Shown piece by piece: positions 1-6,572 of a stretch of 33,278 bases of DNA. Both the position numbers and the translations under genes were made by a program. Positions within the stretch are counted from its first letter, which is position 1, and each line of letters starts with the position of its first letter. The notes under the pieces are model-generated. The model did not search any database. It was not told the DNA's origin and was given only the letters and a program-made list of their open reading frames with translations. The DNA comes from an uncultured Anaerolineaceae bacterium (GTDB lineage: Bacteria > Chloroflexota > Anaerolineae > Promineifilales > Promineifilaceae): positions 1 to 33,278 of the forward strand of contig CALBTC010000081.1 of NCBI GenBank assembly GCA_937967805.1, written 5' to 3'.

Positions 1-320
1 TTCTTTTCGCCCCACACGCCGTACGTTTCGGCCACTTCATGATCGGGATCGGCCAGTAAGTTGTAGGGGAAGCCCATCTTGGCCCGCCATTTGGCCAGGT
101 CTTCCGGCGTGTCTGGACTAATGCCCAGCACCGTCGCGCCGGCCGCCTCAATGGTGGGCCAGTTGTCGCGGAAGCCACACGCCTGGGTGGTGCAGCCGGG
201 CGTATCCGCCTTGGGATAGAAAAAGAGCACCACCTTCTGCCCGCGCAAATCGGACAATTTTACCGGGGTGCCTTCGTCAGAAATCAGTTCAAAATCGGGG
301 GCCAATTCGCCAACAGTCAT
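1..320 (-). CDS. bcp: Peroxiredoxin, BCP/PrxQ type (3' end outside window)
   Basis: A thiol peroxidase that reduces hydrogen peroxide and organic hydroperoxides with electrons from thioredoxin, in the cytoplasm. The visible 106 codons cover the thioredoxin-fold N-terminal two thirds. The motif PGCTTQAC gives the peroxidatic Cys43 and, five residues on, the resolving Cys48, the arrangement typical of the BCP/PrxQ class. The preceding FFYPKADT strand and the later YGVWGEK segment also fit the family, which is usually about 150 residues, so roughly 45 residues lie beyond the left edge. The ATG at 318-320 is preceded by a good AAGGAG ribosome site. No partner gene is visible. Confidence 0.93.
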   Translation of the reverse strand, partial: MTVGELAPDFELISDEGTPVKLSDLRGQKVVLFFYPKADTPGCTTQACGFRDNWPTIEAAGATVLGISPDTPEDLAKWRAKMGFPYNLLADPDHEVAETYGVWGEK

Positions 321-782
321 ATTTTTCTCCTTTTGAATTAACGCAAAGGTGTAGAGCAATCTCTTCGCGTTGGTTTTTCTCCAAATAGTATTTTTATCAA
401 GCTTCAAAAGCAGCAACTGTCATGCCTGCCCCCGCCTCCGCGGGGATAAACTCCGGCAGGCATCCATATGATCTAAACTTAATGGATTCCCGCCTTCGCG
501 GGAATGACAAGCTGTGACTTAATACGATATTTATCACATAAATTGATGAAGGCCTATAAGTATTCAAATTGGATTTTACCGAGATTGCAGGTTGGTTCCC
601 ACTCGATTTAAGGATTTGCTCAATTTGGATGGAACTTTTCGCGGATTGGGATCGTTTTAGGGGTACAGCGTCAGGAAGCCGTTAGACGGCCGTTTTCCAA
701 CCATTGAGCAACATCACCCCGGAAACGAGTACGCTGTAAACAGTTAGAGAAACCGATTGACAATTTATTTTGGAGGTTCACG
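321..782. other. Intergenic spacer, 462 nt, no gene
   Basis: It lies between the divergent peroxiredoxin gene and the small membrane protein gene, so it should hold both promoters; I could not place either with confidence. It contains two REP-like hairpins (422-510), an AT-rich middle and one ACGGCCGT octamer (686-693). No open frame here looks like a gene. Confidence 0.6.
422..510. repeat. REP-like double hairpin
   Basis: The first hairpin pairs ATGCCTGCC (422-430) with GGCAGGCAT (455-463) around a CCCGC...GCGGGG core. The second is TGGATTCCCGCCTTCGCGGG followed by AATGACAA (483-510). The second sequence recurs at 12667-12694 and, in reverse orientation, at 29168-29194, so this is a dispersed family. 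Confidence 0.8.
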
Positions 783-1097
783 ATGCCGACACTCTACATG
801 ATTATCTGGTCTTTTATCATCGTCGCTGCTTTTTCTGCCTGGCGGCTGCAAACCTGGAGTCAACGTATTGTGGTAACGGCCGTTACCCTCATCGTCTTGC
901 TCGTGAGCCAATCCCTGTTTATTTCCCTGGCGACCAGCGCCGGACTTAACCCCGGCGATGCCCTGCTGGCCCCCGAACAATTTCTACAAAGCGGTCCGTT
1001 TGGCTGGCTGGCATTGCTGGTGATGCCCTGTGGCTGGCTGGGTCCGTTTGTGGGCTTTAATTTGATTCAGCGGTTTCAAGGGGAAAGCTACCAGTAA
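783..1097 (+). CDS. Small integral membrane protein of unknown function
   Basis: A 104-residue protein made almost entirely of hydrophobic helices: about residues 3-21, 29-51 and 71-95, so three membrane spans. It has no recognisable catalytic motif and I do not recognise the family. The start is supported by TTGGAGGT eight bases upstream of the ATG. It is convergent with the TPR gene; the TAA stop lies inside a large inverted repeat (1092-1163) that also covers the stop of that gene. One ACGGCCGT octamer (876-883) lies inside, suggesting long residence in this genome. Confidence 0.7.
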   Translation: MPTLYMIIWSFIIVAAFSAWRLQTWSQRIVVTAVTLIVLLVSQSLFISLATSAGLNPGDALLAPEQFLQSGPFGWLALLVMPCGWLGPFVGFNLIQRFQGESYQ

Positions 1098-1163
1098 TCG
1101 GTAAACGGTAAACCGTTATCGGTAATCAGAAAACCGATTACCGATAACCGATGACGGATTACT
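1092..1163. terminator. Large hairpin over two convergent stop codons
   Basis: The core is a perfect 13-bp inverted repeat, GTTATCGGTAATC (1115-1127) and GATTACCGATAAC (1136-1148), with an 8-nt loop. CAGTAATC (1092-1099) and GATTACTG (1156-1163) pair again further out. The plus-strand stop (1095-1097) and the minus-strand stop (1159-1161) are both in the outer arms. There is no clear T-tract, so bidirectional termination or mRNA 3'-end protection is inferred from position. The arms consist of a repeated TAATCGG/TAAACGG-like unit. Confidence 0.65.
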
Positions 1164-1704
1164 GTCCACCGAGCAGGCGGTTGGCGAAGCGCAGCAGCCA
1201 TTTAAAAATTCGTTGAGGTAAAGAGAGCCGGGGGCGGGCTTGCAAGCTCTCTTGCATCCGCATGATGGCGGCCAACCATTGGCCCCGGCGGAGCTCCATC
1301 AGGCTCAGGGCGCGTAGCACCTGGGCCTGATTTTCTTTTTCGTTGCTTTGGGCAAATTGGGCCGCGGCGTTGCTGTAATGGCGAGCCGCTTCGGTGTATT
1401 TTTTTTGCTGGGCGTAAAGATCGCCCAGGTTGCCCAGCGTTTGGGCGTGGCGCGTGCCGTCGCCAATTTGGGCAAAAAGTTCGGCGGCTTTGTTGAGGGT
1501 GGTTACGGCCGTATCCATTTCCCCCCGTACCCGCAAAACAACCCCCATATTGTTCAGCATTTCTGCCTGGTTCCCCACATCTTCCTGCGCGGCAAACGCA
1601 GCTGCCGCCTGTTCAAACGCCGCCAGGGCGTCTTTGTGCCTGCCCTGCTGAAATAGGCGCATTCCTTCATCTTTTAATTCTTGGGGGGAAGGGGTATTAC
1701 TCAT
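1159..1704 (-). CDS. TPR-repeat protein
   Basis: A protein of about 181 residues built from tetratricopeptide repeats, helical pairs that act as protein-docking scaffolds. Three to four repeats are visible with the usual alternating G/A/Y/A pattern (GRHKDALAAFEQA, GEMDTAVTTLNKA, KKYTEAARHYSNA). The C-terminus has a basic, amphipathic helix (RIFKWLLRFANRLLGG) that might touch a membrane or partner. The ATG at 1702-1704 is chosen; a TTG three codons upstream is possible, and neither has a strong ribosome site. It follows the XRE regulator gene after 78 bp on the same strand, so the two are probably co-transcribed. The function is unknown; context suggests a partner of the regulator or of the divergent ATPases. 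Confidence 0.75.
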   Translation of the reverse strand: MSNTPSPQELKDEGMRLFQQGRHKDALAAFEQAAAAFAAQEDVGNQAEMLNNMGVVLRVRGEMDTAVTTLNKAAELFAQIGDGTRHAQTLGNLGDLYAQQKKYTEAARHYSNAAAQFAQSNEKENQAQVLRALSLMELRRGQWLAAIMRMQESLQARPRLSLPQRIFKWLLRFANRLLGGQ

Positions 1705-1710
1705 TTTGAG

Positions 1711-1785
1711 CAATTACCCAATTGCTTAATTACTCAATTACAGAATAGAAACCTGTAATTGTGTAACTGAGTAATTGAGTAATTA
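1711..1785. repeat. Long imperfect inverted repeat between regulator and TPR genes
   Basis: Two 32-nt arms (1711-1742 and 1754-1785) match as inverted repeats at about 26 of 32 positions with an 11-nt loop. Each arm is made of reiterated AATTACTC/GAGTAATT-type units. The regulator's TAA stop is at the edge of the right arm, and the left arm abuts the TPR gene start. It could limit read-through or block the ribosome site of the TPR gene in the shared transcript. Confidence 0.65.
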
Positions 1786-2445
1786 GTAGGTGATTTCCAG
1801 CAAGCTCTCGGCCACCTGCCGCAGCTGATCGACGTCCATTTCGCTGAGCTTTTTGGCAGTGTCCAGGTAGCTTACGTTGACCGGATTGATCAAAAAAGCC
1901 TGCATGTCGGGCGACATCCGGTTGAACTGCCGCTCCAGCTTTTGCTTGGCTTCGTGCCGTCCTAATGGGCCATGCAAATCATCCAGGAAGTAGCTAACAG
2001 AAACGTCCAGATGGCGGCAGATTTGTTCCAGATGCAAATAGGGAATCGGTTCCTCACCCATTTCATATGATTTGAGCAGGTCCTCTTTCATCTCTAACGC
2101 TTCGGCCATGTCGGCCAGAGATTCACGCTTGCGCAGCCGTTGCTGGCTCAGCAAGACGCCAATCACACGGTGGCGTAGGGCAATGAGGTTGGCAAAATCG
2201 ATTTCGGCTTCTGCCTTGAGCGGCTCGCTGCCCCAAAAGTAGCCCATGGGGATGTTGAGATAAAGAGCAATGGCTTCCAGTTGGGGCAGGGAAATGGGAT
2301 ATTCGCCGGATTCAATGGCGCGATACTCCGCTGGCTTCAGGCCGAGAACGGCCGCACACTCTTTCTTGGTGCGTCCGAAATGTTCTCTGGCTTTTTCCAC
2401 CAATCCTCCCAGCATTTTGGCGCGTTCGGTATTCAGTTCACTCAT
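1783..2445 (-). CDS. Double XRE-family HTH transcriptional regulator
   Basis: A 220-residue DNA-binding regulator with two Cro/C1-type helix-turn-helix domains in tandem. The first spans about residues 12-72 (ECAAVLGLKPAEYRAIESGEYPIS) and the second about 95-155 (SLADMAEALEMKEDLLKSYEMGEEPIP). Both keep the helix-turn-helix spacing and the xxYExGxxPI-like end of the fold. The C-terminal 60 residues are helical. The gene is divergent from the first ATPase gene with a 132-bp gap that holds a good plus-strand promoter and a small dyad, so autoregulation and control of the ATPase genes are plausible. The start codon is the only ATG near the domain; its ribosome site is weak. Confidence 0.85.
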   Translation of the reverse strand: MSELNTERAKMLGGLVEKAREHFGRTKKECAAVLGLKPAEYRAIESGEYPISLPQLEAIALYLNIPMGYFWGSEPLKAEAEIDFANLIALRHRVIGVLLSQQRLRKRESLADMAEALEMKEDLLKSYEMGEEPIPYLHLEQICRHLDVSVSYFLDDLHGPLGRHEAKQKLERQFNRMSPDMQAFLINPVNVSYLDTAKKLSEMDVDQLRQVAESLLEITY

Positions 2446-2499
2446 TGCTTTGTTCTCTCATAGATGGCATCTTACACTGGGCCAGATATTAACATAATT

Positions 2500-2546
2500 C
2501 AGTTTGCGGTACAACTGATGACGCGTGTCCCTCTTTCTGTTACAAT
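2500..2546 (+). promoter_or_regulatory. Promoter with upstream dyad, divergent regulator/ATPase region
   Basis: An extended -10 (TG, one base, TACAAT at 2541-2546) lies 17 bp after a -35-like ATGACG (2518-2523). The dyad CAGTT (2500-2504) and AACTG (2513-2517) sits directly upstream of the -35, a reasonable operator site for the divergent XRE protein. The predicted transcript start, around 2553, favours the downstream ATG at 2578 for the first ATPase. Confidence 0.55.
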
Positions 2547-2577
2547 GCCATTCCAGTCCAGACAGGGTAGAAATCTG

Positions 2578-3876
2578 ATGATGCAGTATGAACCGTGGCC
2601 TTTTTTGCCGGCAAATGCCTTCACCCCCACTCAAGCAGACCGTTGGTGGCAAGCATGTTTTTTACGCACCGAGGCGATTCGGGATTTTACGGCCGTTTCC
2701 GGGTCCGCCATTTTGGTGGGGGAAGCTGGCTCAGGCAAGTCGGTTGCGCTGCAAGCTTTGCTGCATGAAACGGCCGATTCTCTTTTACATGTGCCCTATC
2801 CCGTGCAAAACTGGCCTAAAGGACAGCGCCCCTGGCTGCCCGGCCGCCGCCACGTCAGCCAGCTAATGGCCGCCACGGCCAACGAAATTGTGAAGCTGCT
2901 CAACCAGGAGCCGGCGCGCATCCAGCAGTGCCACGAGCTACTGCAAGAGTTCCTTATCTGGCTGGTGCAGAAGCATTTGGGGCGGCGTGCGCTGGTGCGG
3001 CTGCTGCAGCAAATTAATCGTGCCACCAAGGCCAACATTGCCATTCCTGAGAAAGACGATGTCGAAGATATCTATCCTAGCGATGAACAGACCGCCGACG
3101 TGCGCGGCCAGATCGACGAACTGGCAGAGCTGGTGCAGGCGCTGGGATTCGATGGTGTGATGATCACCATCGACCTGAACGAGCAGGAAGCCTCTTTGAG
3201 CGGCCAGGATTTGAGCGAGCTGTTTCGGCTGGACCTGCTGGAGAATCCCGGCGTGATGCTGCGGGCGGTGCTGCCCAAAAGCGTGGTGCTGCAAGCCCAA
3301 ATTGAAAACCGGGTGGGCGGGCATCTGCGCATCATTCCGGTTTATCTTTCAGAGGAAGACATTACTGAATTGGTGCGGCGCTATTTGCAGGCGGCAACGG
3401 GCGGAGAGGTCTCAACGTTAGCGGAGTTGGCGGGTACGGCCGTTCTCAACCGCGCCCAAAAAGAACTCAATACCCTCTACAGTGCTCCTACCGCGGCGGG
3501 CTGGCTGCACTGGACGGAAACCATCCTTACCCAGTACATGGCCCAGGCCAAACCCGTCCCCCTCACCGATGCCAAAGCCACGGCGCTGGCTTACTATCAG
3601 CGGCACGTCCCTTTGCGCTTGGTGCCGGAGCAGATGGCCGTCCGGCGCGGCCCGCAACTGCTGTCGCTGGACCGGCAGCCGTTTGAGCTGCTGCGCACCC
3701 TGTTTGAGCTGCAAGGCCAGCCCGCCCCGGACGCACTGCTGCAAATTGCCGGCACGCAGGCCAACCTGAACACGCTGATCGGCCGTATTCGCAAAATCAT
3801 CGAACCCATCGCCAAGACCAACATCTACATTCACAACAGGCGGGATTTGGGCTACTGGTTAGAGAACTTCGTGTAG
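2578..3876 (+). CDS. P-loop ATPase with C-terminal OmpR/PhoB-like winged helix
   Basis: About 432 residues. The N-terminal half is a P-loop NTPase: Walker A GEAGSGKS at residues 48-55 and a Walker B-like strand VMITIDLNE with Asp199. The last 90 residues (from about 343) look like an OmpR/PhoB-type winged helix: a hydrophobic LSLDRQPFELLRTLFEL helix, then the recognition-helix region LNTLIGRIRKIIEP, then the wing YIHNRRDLGYWLEN, which parallels the family's YIxTVRGxGYRL ending. It may therefore be an ATP-dependent DNA-binding switch; ligand and targets are unknown. An upstream in-frame ATG at 2464 is rejected because the predicted promoter lies downstream of it. It is the first of four consecutive ATPase genes. 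The octamer occurs twice, encoding Thr-Ala-Val. Confidence 0.8.
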   Translation: MMQYEPWPFLPANAFTPTQADRWWQACFLRTEAIRDFTAVSGSAILVGEAGSGKSVALQALLHETADSLLHVPYPVQNWPKGQRPWLPGRRHVSQLMAATANEIVKLLNQEPARIQQCHELLQEFLIWLVQKHLGRRALVRLLQQINRATKANIAIPEKDDVEDIYPSDEQTADVRGQIDELAELVQALGFDGVMITIDLNEQEASLSGQDLSELFRLDLLENPGVMLRAVLPKSVVLQAQIENRVGGHLRIIPVYLSEEDITELVRRYLQAATGGEVSTLAELAGTAVLNRAQKELNTLYSAPTAAGWLHWTETILTQYMAQAKPVPLTDAKATALAYYQRHVPLRLVPEQMAVRRGPQLLSLDRQPFELLRTLFELQGQPAPDALLQIAGTQANLNTLIGRIRKIIEPIAKTNIYIHNRRDLGYWLENFV

Positions 3877-3886
3877 AGCGGTGAGA

Positions 3887-3925
3887 CCCGCTGTCAGACA
3901 GTTGTCAGATTCATGAGCCAGCGGG
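3887..3925. other. Intergenic hairpin after first ATPase gene
   Basis: CCCGCTG (3887-3893) pairs with CAGCGGG (3919-3925), and the loop contains a smaller odd-centred palindrome CTGTCAGACAG (3891-3901). There is no T-tract. It may be a weak terminator or processing site between the first and second ATPase genes (164-bp gap). I could not place a convincing promoter in the rest of the gap. Confidence 0.35.
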
Positions 3926-4040
3926 CTGATAAGCTGGGGGCAGGCGCAGTAAGTGGCTAATCTGTGGCTGCGCCTATTGTACAGCACGTTCCGTATAACC
4001 TGGAACATATTTCGGCAAAGCTGTACTTAGAGAACTTTTC

Positions 4041-5309
4041 ATGAGTGGCGATTTCGATAAAAATCCAGAAGTTTCACCACAGGCTGCCCCCGAAGCGGAC
4101 GAATTTGCCTCCCGCCGTGCCCGCTATTTGCTGGGCACGCTGCGCCTGGAACATGATCCCTTTTGCGCACCCACGGCCGAATTAGAGCTGCAAATCAATC
4201 CCGAAGATTCCCCTTTCTTTTCCTACTTTATTGATCCCCCGTATCGGTTGACCGGAATGCGCGTGCGTCAGCCATTGCTGGATCAGCTGAAAGCACCACA
4301 GCCGGCCTGTGTTTACGGGCAGCCAGGAACGGGGAAGACGGCCGTAAAAACCATGCTAGAAGCCGAATGCCGCGCTCTGCCGGAGCAAACTTTGGTTGTG
4401 TCATTGAGTTTGGGCAAAGGAGAGCCGGTGCAATTGGACGAAACCTTGCTGTGGCAGCGACTCACCGAAGCGCTGGCGGTTGATCTGTTTGTGCAGGTGA
4501 TTGAGCAGCTCGACAGCCTGCAAAAAGTGCTTAAACCTGCGCTGGTGGCCGAACTGAGCCGCTTCTGGCAGGCGCACATTCCTCAATTTCGCCGCACGGT
4601 TAAGCGGGAACTTGTCCGCACGGAAAGCGAGACCGGCGACATTTCTACCTGGTGGCGTGTCTGGGACCGGCCGGTGATCCGCTACACCCCGCTGACGACG
4701 GGGCGCAAGCAGTTTGTTGAGGCGGTGCTGGGACAGGCGGGCAGTACGCCACAGAAGAGAGAGGAAAACGGCCGTTCCCAGTTCCGGCAGGGCTTACAGC
4801 TTGCTAAAAAATGCGGCTATGAACGCCTTTACCTACTTATTGACGTGCCTGGCGGCACCCAACCCAATGAATTAGATGTTGCCGAACTGCTCCGCTTCTT
4901 GTTTGACCTCACCGACCTTTCTCTGCCAATTTACACCAAGCTATTTTTCCCCCAATCATTTCAGCCGGACGCAGAATACCTGTTTGTGGAAGAAAATATG
5001 ACGTTGGAGCTGTTTACGGCCGTTCTCAACTGGAATCAGCCCCGCGCTTTCCAAAAACTACTTGAACAACGCTTTCGCACCGCCGGGAGCTGGATTCGTA
5101 ATTTGAACACAATCATTGAGCAGCCTGTCGTTGCTGAAATCAACAAATTGTTGCAGCAGGAGGCTAACCAGTCGCCCCGCTTTTTGCTGCAAACCATCAG
5201 CCGCCTCATCGACAGTCACGCCAACCACACGCCAGACATTTTTCTCATTACCCTGGAGGATTGGCAGCGGATGGTGGCAAGATGGGGTGAGATGTATGAG
5301 AGCAGGTGA
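4041..5309 (+). CDS. P-loop ATPase, second of cluster
   Basis: A 422-residue predicted cytoplasmic ATPase of unknown role. Walker A is GQPGTGKT (residues 93-100); a Walker B-like strand LYLLIDVPGG places Asp268. The segment before the P-loop (LEHDPFCAPTAELEL, then SPFFSYFIDPPYRL) looks like a conserved lead-in rather than linker. I see no effector domain (nuclease, TIR, protease), no HTH and no membrane segment. The C-terminal third is helical. The start ATG has only a weak ribosome site, and the first 25 residues are acidic and probably disordered. Its TGA stop lies inside the left arm of a nested palindrome (5304-5366). Three ACGGCCGT octamers are inside the gene. Confidence 0.7.
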   Translation: MSGDFDKNPEVSPQAAPEADEFASRRARYLLGTLRLEHDPFCAPTAELELQINPEDSPFFSYFIDPPYRLTGMRVRQPLLDQLKAPQPACVYGQPGTGKTAVKTMLEAECRALPEQTLVVSLSLGKGEPVQLDETLLWQRLTEALAVDLFVQVIEQLDSLQKVLKPALVAELSRFWQAHIPQFRRTVKRELVRTESETGDISTWWRVWDRPVIRYTPLTTGRKQFVEAVLGQAGSTPQKREENGRSQFRQGLQLAKKCGYERLYLLIDVPGGTQPNELDVAELLRFLFDLTDLSLPIYTKLFFPQSFQPDAEYLFVEENMTLELFTAVLNWNQPRAFQKLLEQRFRTAGSWIRNLNTIIEQPVVAEINKLLQQEANQSPRFLLQTISRLIDSHANHTPDIFLITLEDWQRMVARWGEMYESR

Positions 5310-5366
5310 CAGTCACTTTGCCAAAAGTATTTCTGGAAATGAGCAGTATTGAAGTGACTGTCACCT
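5304..5366. repeat. Nested palindromic inverted repeat, element A
   Basis: The arms are AGGTGACAGTCACTT (5304-5318) and AAGTGACTGTCACCT (5352-5366), a perfect 15-bp inverted repeat with a 33-nt loop. Each arm is itself the palindrome GTGAC-N-GTCAC; the arm centres are 48 nt apart. The stop codon of the second ATPase gene lies in the left arm, and the third ATPase gene starts 31 nt after the right arm. It has the same architecture as the elements at 11713, 22800 and 25226. Confidence 0.85.
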
Positions 5367-5396
5367 CAATAGTCTAGAAGTTTGCAGGACACAACC

Positions 5397-6428
5397 ATGC
5401 AGTTAATTCGCAAGCGCAAAATCTATAACCCGGAGCAGTTTGTTGGCCGTGAGGCGGAGCAAGCGTACCTGCGCGGCTGGGTAGCGGGAGAGAAGCAGCT
5501 CCTCACCATTACCGGACCGCCCGGTATTGGCAAAACGTGGTTTGTCAACAACAGCTTCCAGCGGCTCAAGGCCGAGGGGCAGATTGCCTACATGGTTGAG
5601 CTGCCCATCACCGATCCGCGCAGCGACCAGAATGATTTGCCGCCTGATGTGCTGCAACGTTGGGGCAGCCGGCTGCTCATCGAGCTAAACCAGGATTGCC
5701 CGCAAGCGTACAGTTTCGATTTAGGTCAGGAATTCAGCAGCCTGTTGGCGCGCATCGCCCACGATATTTGCCAGCACTGCTGGCCCAGCCAGCCCATTTT
5801 CTTTTTTATCGATGGGGGTGATTTGCTGTCGCAGGTGGCATGGCGGCAGTTTGAGCGGCAGGCGATTGAGCCGCTGGCCCGCCAGCCGGCCATCCGCTTC
5901 ATCATCACGCTGAAAACAAGCCAGCCGATTAAATCGTTTATGCTTAAGCGGCGCGAGCAGCGGTTGGAGCTGGGGACGCTGCAAGATCGCGAGCAGGGCT
6001 TGCGCCAGATGCAGAAGCTGAACCCGGAGCTGGACCTGGCCCACTGCGAATACATCCTGGCCGACTACACCTGGGATCATCCGGGGCTGAACATGCTGCT
6101 GGCCGAGCACCTGCACGGCGACGGTGCGATTTTGCCGCCCGATTTGGTAACGACGGTGCTGTCTGAGTTGGAAGCATTACCGGAAAATGGCCCGGAGACG
6201 ATTAACCTGCTGGCCTGCCTGGCCCATCATGATAGTGATACCTGGTCGGCCGACACGATTGGGCAGTTGATGAATATTTCATTGGCGCAGGCATGGGACT
6301 GGATCAATTTGCTCAGCCATCACTGGTTTATCACCAACGTGGGTGGTCCCAATTACAAAATCACCGACGGCCTGCGCCAATTTTTACGCGCCGCCCTGGG
6401 CCAAAAGCTCATCGAACCAAAATGTTAG
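5397..6428 (+). CDS. P-loop (STAND/AAA-like) ATPase, third of cluster
   Basis: A 343-residue ATPase. An entry motif EQFVGREAEQAYL of the kind seen at the start of STAND/AAA ATPases precedes Walker A GPPGIGKT (residues 40-47). Walker B is IFFFIDGGD with Asp139, followed by a strand IRFIITLKTS that resembles a sensor region. The last 80 residues look like a winged-helix domain (TIGQLMNISLAQAWDWINLLSHHWFI...). There is no effector domain and no repeat domain. The ATG at 5397 is preferred over a TTG five codons upstream because GCAGGA lies at suitable spacing. Role unknown; by position it acts with the neighbouring ATPases. Confidence 0.72.
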   Translation: MQLIRKRKIYNPEQFVGREAEQAYLRGWVAGEKQLLTITGPPGIGKTWFVNNSFQRLKAEGQIAYMVELPITDPRSDQNDLPPDVLQRWGSRLLIELNQDCPQAYSFDLGQEFSSLLARIAHDICQHCWPSQPIFFFIDGGDLLSQVAWRQFERQAIEPLARQPAIRFIITLKTSQPIKSFMLKRREQRLELGTLQDREQGLRQMQKLNPELDLAHCEYILADYTWDHPGLNMLLAEHLHGDGAILPPDLVTTVLSELEALPENGPETINLLACLAHHDSDTWSADTIGQLMNISLAQAWDWINLLSHHWFITNVGGPNYKITDGLRQFLRAALGQKLIEPKC

Positions 6429-6475
6429 GAATTTATCCGCAGATTTTCTTTTTATTGCTGCTCTTTTTGAAGAAT

Positions 6476-6510
6476 GGGACACAGATGAACACAGATTTAC
6501 ACAGATTTTT
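6476..6510. repeat. Dispersed ACACAGATGAACACAGATT-type repeat
   Basis: GGGACACAGATGAACACAG and the following TTTACACAGATTTTT form a direct reiteration of ACACAGAT. Shorter relatives, GGACGCTGATGAACGCAGAT and GGGACGCTGATCTGCCTGAT, occur at 27477-27500 and 29132-29153. All three are intergenic. The copy here sits just upstream of the ribosome site of the large ATPase gene. Confidence 0.65.
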
Positions 6511-6572
6511 TTCTCTGCGTCGGCAATCTAGGATTGCACGCGCCTTTGCGTTAAGTTTTTAAGGAGATGCCG

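Noticed and set aside
757..785. TTGACA at 757-762 as promoter of the small membrane protein gene
   Set aside because: Its -10 would fall at 780-785, over the start codon, and the ribosome site would be upstream of the transcript.
1092..1163. Short tandem units read as a CRISPR-like array
   Set aside because: Units are about 7 bp, there are no spacers of regular length, and the whole is better explained as one hairpin.
2464..2577. Upstream in-frame start extending the first ATPase to 470 residues
   Set aside because: A good promoter (extended -10 at 2541-2546) lies within this segment, so a transcript from it would not include the ATG at 2464; the ATG at 2578 fits the promoter and the protein.
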